Origin: Rhododendron vialii
Taxonomy: Eukaryota; Streptophyta; Magnoliopsida; Ericales; Ericaceae
DNA length: 64,000 bases
Assembly: GCF_030253575.1 (NCBI RefSeq)
Contig: NC_080559.1
Span: 5,850,501 to 5,914,500 of the forward strand
Direction of reading: 5' to 3'
Below the pieces are notes generated by a model that ran no database searches, was not told the origin of the DNA, and saw only the letters and a list, made by a program, of their open reading frames with translations. Position 1 is the first letter of the stretch, and the number at the start of each line of letters is the position of its first letter. This document shows positions 58,701-64,000 of the stretch, one piece after another. The position numbers and the translations under genes are program-made.

Positions 58701-61700
58701 TCATCTCTGGGCTCCCATTACCTCGTTACTTCTATAAATGACTCTAGTTTTAACGAAACTCTTTACAGCTATAATGCTGACTAATTTCTCTGGGGAAAAT
58801 CGTTAAATAGCTGTTTGTAACGGAAAACTAAAAATGAGGAGGACTTCTTTAACATTTGAACTTTGAGCATATATGATAATTACCAGCAAACCTTCCTCCA
58901 ACGCCAACCGTTTTGCCATTTCAACAGCTTCCTCACTGGTAACCTAGATTTTTGACAGAAACAAGTATTCATGTCAAATTGCCCATAGAATTATATTGGA
59001 TGCTTCCCAAAATCAAATGCATAAAGTTAAACCTTTGCTGGAAGATCAAGATGTGCAGAAGTAACGTTGATCGAAGCAGTGTGGATCTTAGAAGTTAGAA
59101 TCAACTTAGGCAAACAGAAGTTAGAATCCACTAAGGCAAACACAAGTCGCTTGATCCCCTAGATTACTCTAACCATTTAATATGTGTACTGTGCATGGAT
59201 TACTGACTTCAAGGCCACAAAGAAATCCAAATGGAGGATATAACCAAATAGATCACAAAATCTTAACAAGTTAATGGGTGCAAGCTATGAAGCATGGATA
59301 CTCTATTTTGGCCTCCGTATCACGTACCGTACGCGTATCGGATACGGATACACTCCGGATATGTATAGGATACATTTTTTAGAGTATCCAGTCTTTAGAA
59401 TTAATTTTTGGTATCCCGATACGCTTCGGATACGCTCGGATACGTTTCGGATACGCTTGGATACATTTTGGATACGTGTGGGGGTGAATATGTTATTTCT
59501 TAAAACATATGGGTTTGAACTGCAATTAGGACTATATATTCTTTATTTTCCCCCACCGACCAGAAAAACAGAACGAGAAGGCAGGAGAAAAGGCAATCGA
59601 TCTCCTCCCTGTCGTCTCTCATCTCTCTCGACCTCAAAGTCTCTCTTCTCTCTCTCTCACTGTGTAGGGTGTATATATATATCTATCATCTCTCTCGTTT
59701 CTCATCTCTCTCTCGCTGTGTAGTGTATATATATATCATCTCTCTCTTCTCTCATCGCTGTGTAGTATATATTGATATATATGTATATATATAACGTATT
59801 TATATATATAACATTATATAGATACAGAGCTGTTACAGGATTTTTTTCAACAGTATATGGAACGAGAAGGCAGAAGAAACAAAGGCAAAACTGCTTTTTT
59901 TTTAAATCATTAATGGAATTTTATTTTTATTTGTTTTTATATTCACGTATCCCCAACGTATCCTAGTTTTTGGAAAAATCACATATCGGCATATCTGTAT
60001 CGTATCCATATCCGTGCTTTTTACGGTGCAAGATATTCTTCACTTAGTATGGGAAGTTAAGAGGGAATAGATATCATAAATGTTCGAGTTCAGATGATGC
60101 TAACCTGATAGTGGACACACAAGTAACTAGGATAGAAGCTTCTTTGTCAACCAGTCAACATTTAAGCCATAGGTAAACCCAATTCTCTTCGAGCCCAGAT
60201 TTTAGGTAAAATGTATACAACATCCGGCACACCACTATGGAAATGAGGTTCAACAAGAAAAGCACAATTAATAAACAATGTGTGCTAATGATAGGACCAT
60301 CATTGTGGATACGCTACAATTCTGGTAGCTCGAAGCCTAACAAGTGAACAAGAAAACAGACGAGAACAAAAGGGTGTCCTTAATGCCACAAAATGAATTG
60401 TTGCTTCAACTGTTTTTGTAATTATCATGAAGTTTGAAACTCAAAGGTACCATCTTGGAAAAAAGACGATCACATCTCCTCTCTCGCTCCAAGCCACCAT
60501 GCAACCCCTAACCAAAAGACCATAACCACCCTAATTCAGAACTTCAACCTTCAATTGTTACCCAAGACCCATTCACTCCTCACCTCTCTACCTTGTAACC
60601 CTTGTCAGTCCCATACCGCCACTCACCTCAGGTGCATCTATCAGCTCCAGAAAGTACTCGTCGACGTCTTGCTTGGTACCCCACTCTAGAATCTCATTCT
60701 CTTGGCAGACACAAGCAGTAAACTCATTTTCATGCTATAACTTCACTTCACAACCAACATACTTGTCACCTAGTACTCCAATGAGCTCTCAAACTACCGG
60801 CTTTTCTCCAAAATAAGGACTATCTAACAACTCCAGTACATAAACAAATCAGATTGCATTAACCATTAATCAATCTCACAATAATGGGAGGGTTTCCACG
60901 ATGGAAGATTTTTAATATATCTCAGAATGAAAGCGTCCAATCATATGAGACAGTCTATTGAAAGTGATCTTCACTGCCCCAGTGGTAAAAGGAAGAATCC
61001 TGGATCGTAATGGAGCCACACAGAGTCCTCAACAAGCAAGGGGAGATGGAAGATAAGAGACTGAAGCAGTTGTTTGCTTGGCAGCGGCATTTTTTGTAGT
61101 TCCATAGTCTAAGGGTTCATTCAAGGTGTTGGAAGTGGAACCAACTATTGGCTATGTGGAAGTAGGACCTCCCCAATTCAATGATAGATGCCAAACCTTG
61201 CAACACAGCCTTTCATTCCAGTTTTACGGATACAAATTTAACATAAAAAAGGGTGGAAACTGATTGACAAAGACGAACCCTTTTGTGCAAAAATAAGAGA
61301 ATATACTTGAATTCCAATGGAGGCAGCGAGAGTAGGGAAGTTTCACCTTCAAAACTTCATCAAGCAAATCAACATCCATAATACTTGGCACGTAACCTGT
61401 ACAATGTACTACATCTTGTAAGAGAGGATCCAATAAATATTAAATGACAGTAGGATAGGGCAAAGCCATGAAAACATTTCTGTACACAATTCGTTCACCT
61501 GTGTTTTCTCCAGATATTACATTCCTCTCGGCAGGTTCCACTCCAACTACCTGAGAATAGAAAATATATCATGCATAAAATTGCATTACACGTGATCTAC
61601 AAGAGGGGATTGAAGCCAAACCAGCATCATAGGTATATAATAAAGTTTAAACAACTCATGTGTTCTACCGGAGGAAATGTGAAAAGGATGATGTTCCAAA

Positions 61701-62512
61701 GGTTAAACTTTCTGTCTACACCATTCTAGATAGCAAAAAGACATTAAGGATTAAAATGAAGGCAGTCATGGAAAAACAGTTGTTACCTTTATATCTTTGT
61801 TCATCATTTTCAAATAACGCCCAGTTCCTGTAACAGTACCACCAGTTCCTATGCTTGCGACAAAGATGTCAACTCTACCAATGGTATCCTCCCATATCTC
61901 TGGGCCCGTGGTGTCGAAGTGGACCTGTAGTTCAACAAGCTAAACTCTCAATACCAAAACACCAAAAAGTAAACTTATAAAATTCCTTTATACCGAAGAG
62001 CAGCCGGAGAACATTTGAAAGATAAGCAAAAATAACCTTTGAATTAGCCATGTTGTCAAACTGCTTAAACATATATGCATTTGGCATGCTCGAAACAATT
62101 TGTTCAGCTTTATCAACAGCACCTTTAAGACCTTTCACTGGGTCTGTCAAAAAAATCTTTGCTCCAAATGCACGTAGAAGGATCCGTCTTTCAAGATTGA
62201 TCGATGCAGGCATGGTGACAATGACTTCATATCCCTTGGTTGCTGCAACAAAAGCTATACCAAGCCCTGTATTTCCAGTAGTCGGTTCAACAAGTATGCT
62301 CTGCATACAGTCACAAAATATGCACAAAGAAGATGTATTTTATCAGGCTTTAATTGCTATGCAATGTATGGGAAATGGCCTTATATGACTAAAACGTAAC
62401 CTGATTTATGAAAAGCATCACTGTAATTTCAGGCTATAGAAGAACGATGCTAACCTTTCCAGGAGAAATTGCTCCGCTTTCTTCGGCATCAAATATCATG
62501 CTACATGCAATT
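50546..62512 (-). CDS. CS26: CS26-like S-sulfocysteine synthase / cysteine synthase family, 3' part, apparently frameshifted
   Basis: Eight minus-strand exons: 62512-62455, 62300-62037, 61924-61787, 61551-61499, 61396-61347, 58943-58884, 52827-52747 and 50635-50546. This family makes cysteine or S-sulfocysteine from O-acetylserine with pyridoxal phosphate. Visible motifs are the substrate loop [43 protein letters not shown], the phosphate-binding [61 protein letters not shown] and FPSSGER. The match to chloroplast CS26 (At3g03630) is from memory; the closely related OASTL enzymes are the alternative. The 5' exons, with the transit peptide and active-site lysine, are absent and probably lie beyond the retrotransposon at 62932. 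At the 61499/61396 junction the family frame is shifted by one base. The end is also unusual: GERD in place of GERY. It may be a pseudogene. Confidence 0.78.
52677..52729. repeat. (GA)n microsatellite beside an exon
   Basis: About 52 bases of GA lie 18 bases from the donor of the exon at 52747-52827. On the transcribed (minus) strand it is a CT run at the start of the intron. Confidence 0.95.
52986..54083. mobile_element. Solo LTR, about 1.1 kb
   Basis: The unit starts TGTAATATCCCG and ends CGGGTCGCCACA, so it has TG...CA ends with CCCG/CGGG nearby. GTTTC flanks it exactly on both sides (52981-52985 and 54084-54088). No internal retroviral-type coding sequence or second LTR is present. It lies in the last intron of the CS26-like gene. 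This is most likely the product of recombination between two LTRs; Ty3-type elements often have such ends. Confidence 0.85.
55312..55676 (+). mobile_element. TRIM (miniature LTR retrotransposon)
   Basis: Two LTRs of about 108 bases lie at 55312-55421 and 55569-55676. The second starts TGTTAGAGCTTGTCCCACAT, and both end TGGATGCTTTAACA or TGAATGCTTTAACA. The first is followed at once by TGGTATTAGAGC, close to the initiator-methionine tRNA primer site, and a purine tract GGGGTTGCGGGGGAG precedes the second. The interior of about 147 bases has no coding frame. It is in an intron of the CS26-like gene. Confidence 0.85.
56250..58210. mobile_element. hAT derivative, about 2 kb, with internal insertion
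   Basis: It begins TAGGGCTGCAAACGAGCCGA and ends GTTCGTTCGCAGCCTTA. CGTATATT (56242-56249) and CGTAAATT (58211-58218) are the probable 8-bp target duplication with one difference. The outer 160-180 bases at each end are made of CTCGGCTC/GAGCCGAG motifs, as in 46908-47467. The middle, about 56420-58030, is unrelated and may be a further insertion; it contains TGTCCCACATTGG and GTGGATTCGAC-type LTR-like phrases. Confidence 0.7.
59310..60035. repeat. Inverted-repeat element rich in GTATCC/GGATAC
   Basis: The left end CCGTATCACGTACCGTACGC plus GTATCGGATACGG is loosely complementary to the right end CGTATCCATATCCGTGC...TACGG. Many GGATACG units follow the left end. The interior contains a CT-rich stretch and TATATA runs. 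It lies in an intron of the CS26-like gene. Confidence 0.5.
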
Positions 62513-62931
62513 CTGAAACGTCAACCAGTTGAAAACAGGAATCAGTGTTCTCAAGAAATACTTATTCAAAAGTGCGTTGGGTTTTCCCAGTTCAGATGTC
62601 CATTAAATAATCATTGTTCTCAAAAGCATAGTAGGCACTCGCCTCTTCAAGACCAGACGTCCAAAAAAAAAGCCTAAAGGCGCTCAAATTTGTGAGACAG
62701 AGTGCCTTGTCCATGGGGCGTTCTTCAAGGTTCACTTTTAAGTTTCTAGATGGTTCTTTAGAACAAAATGGTCTGTGAAGCTAGCTAAATCAAACAAAAC
62801 ACAAGAGGGGGAGAGGAGAGCTGAACCCGGGGCTTGAAAAGTGAATACTGAAGAGAGTGCCAAGCTGACTTAACTCAGATAGTTTTAGCTCGTTATAATG
62901 TGTGCTTCAGTTCAACATCAATGGTAATATA

Positions 62932-63246
62932 TGTTGGGAATGTCTTGTATTCTTTAGTCCCACATTGGTTAATTATGTTGTTCCCGTTTTTGTAGCCTAT
63001 TATAAATAAGGCTTTTGGGGTACTTCTAGAAATTATCTTTTGGGCTTTCATATTGTGGCCTTTCTAGAGTTACGGATTATAGCCGGCTCTTTGTATCTCT
63101 TCTTCACGTTGGTTAGTGAATCCTCTCTCTCCTCGCCCGTGGATGTACCCATCTTGGGGAACCACGTATATCTTGTGTCTTTGTGATTTCTTGTTTAGTT
63201 TTCAATTTCTCGTTCTTAGCTTGCATTCATAGCGTTCGTTACAACA
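62932..63246 (+). mobile_element. 5' LTR of a Ty1-copia retrotransposon
   Basis: The 315-base LTR has TGTTG...CAACA ends, an AGTCCCACATTGG block near the start and a TATTATAAATAAGG box at about 62999 that could be the promoter. The primer binding site TGGTATCAGAGCCAGGTT (initiator-methionine tRNA complement) starts at 63250. The 3' LTR is outside the window. Confidence 0.88.
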
Positions 63247-63300
63247 AACTGGTATCAGAGCCAGGTTGCAAAAACTAGGGTTTCGTTTCCGATTGTGGCT

Positions 63301-64000
63301 ATGGCGGCTAAATTTGAGATTGCGAAGTTTGATGGGCAGAGCAGCAGTTCCAGTCTTTGGAGAGTAAAGATGAAGGCTTTGTTAACCCAACAAGGATTGC
63401 ACAAGGCTTTGTCAGGCAAGACTAGTTCTGGAATTAAAGAGGAAGATTGGGATGATACGGATGCCAAAGCTCTGAGTTCTATTCAGTTGAGTCTGGCAGA
63501 TGATGTTCTTCGCGAGGTGGAAGAAGAAACTTCAGCAGCAGGAATTTGGCTGAAGTTGGAAGGCATATATATGACGAAGTCGCTCACCAACAGGTTATAT
63601 CTCAAACAACGTCTTTATACGTTTCGTATGCGAGAAGGTATACCTGTTAAAGATCATTTAGACGAGTTCAACCGTATTATTATGGATCTGAAAAATATTG
63701 ATAGTAAAATTGAGGATGAGGACCAAGCCCTAATTTTGCTATGTTCTTTACCACTTTCGTATGAGCACTTTGTTACAACCCTATTGTATGGCAAAGACAC
63801 GATATCCATGGAGGATGTTAAGGCCAGCCTATATTCGAAAGAATTGAGGAAAAAAGTGTCAGGTGAGGGTGATGCACATGCGGAGGGTTTGTTTGTTAGG
63901 GGAAGAACAACAGAAAGGGTGGAGTCGAGTAATAGGGAAAGATCCAGATCATCAGGTAAGAAGAAGGGAAAGTGCAATTATTGCAAGAAACCCTGGCACT
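63301..64000 (+). CDS. Ty1-copia gag (start of gag-pol), open to the window edge
   Basis: The ATG at 63301 (MAAKFEIAKFDGQ) opens a frame of 233 codons without a stop until the last base of the window. Family marks are LWRVKMKALLTQQGL, the AKALSSIQLSL-DDVL block, LKLEGIYMTKSLTNRLYLKQ, MREGIPVKDHLDEFN, LLCSLPLSYEHFVTTLLYGK and the beginning of a CCHC zinc knuckle (CNYCKKPWH) at the very end. This is the nucleocapsid part of a copia polyprotein. The lack of any break so far suggests a young copy. It is inserted upstream, in transcription order, of the visible CS26-like exons, and in the opposite orientation. Confidence 0.92.
   Translation, partial: MAAKFEIAKFDGQSSSSSLWRVKMKALLTQQGLHKALSGKTSSGIKEEDWDDTDAKALSSIQLSLADDVLREVEEETSAAGIWLKLEGIYMTKSLTNRLYLKQRLYTFRMREGIPVKDHLDEFNRIIMDLKNIDSKIEDEDQALILLCSLPLSYEHFVTTLLYGKDTISMEDVKASLYSKELRKKVSGEGDAHAEGLFVRGRTTERVESSNRERSRSSGKKKGKCNYCKKPWH

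Noticed and set aside
1-64000. CRISPR-like or bacterial defence system
   Set aside because: No regularly spaced identical repeats, operons or bacterial gene families are present. The direct repeats seen are tandem duplications or microsatellites of a plant genome.

Overview
This window looks like nuclear DNA of a flowering plant, almost certainly a eudicot. The genes have many short exons with GT-AG (and two GC-AG) introns, and every gene recognised has a plant orthologue. The spaces between them are AT-rich and full of plant-type transposons (SINE, LINE tails, Stowaway, Mutator-like and hAT MITEs, TRIMs, a solo LTR, a Ty1-copia element). I cannot name the species. No bacterial operon, CRISPR array, tRNA or rRNA gene was seen.

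Layout. (1) 1006-5600, minus: chloroplast GrpE-type nucleotide exchange factor, three exons. (2) 7979-17395, plus: ArfGAP-domain protein of the AGD14 type, 13 exons. (3) 20434-21801, minus: intronless presenilin. (4) 23019-29492, plus: SKIP24-type F-box protein, five exons. (5) 29493-34471: repeat-rich gap with a SINE, LINE 3' ends and nested Stowaway MITEs. (6) 34472-35968, plus: R2R3-MYB of the MYB60/subgroup 1 type, three exons. (7) 35969-50545: 14.5 kb without a recognisable gene, dense in MITEs and 5'-truncated LINEs. (8) 50546-62512, minus: eight 3' exons of a CS26-like (S-sulfocysteine synthase / O-acetylserine thiol-lyase family) gene. Its introns hold a solo LTR, a TRIM and a large hAT derivative, and it carries an apparent one-base frameshift. 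Its 5' exons are not in the window. (9) 62932-64000, plus: start of a Ty1-copia retrotransposon (LTR, primer binding site, open gag) running off the end.

The genes do not form a pathway. The order AGD14, presenilin, SKIP24, MYB60 matches my recollection of Arabidopsis loci At1g08680, At1g08700, At1g08710 and At1g08810, so the core of the window is probably an old conserved syntenic block. The flanking chloroplast genes (GrpE, CS26-like) are not part of that Arabidopsis segment as I remember it.

I found no clearly new biological system. The observations most worth checking are the disabled CS26-like gene, a 0.36-kb near-perfect palindrome built by inverted duplication of a MITE family, and many transposon insertions whose target-site duplications can still be read by eye.
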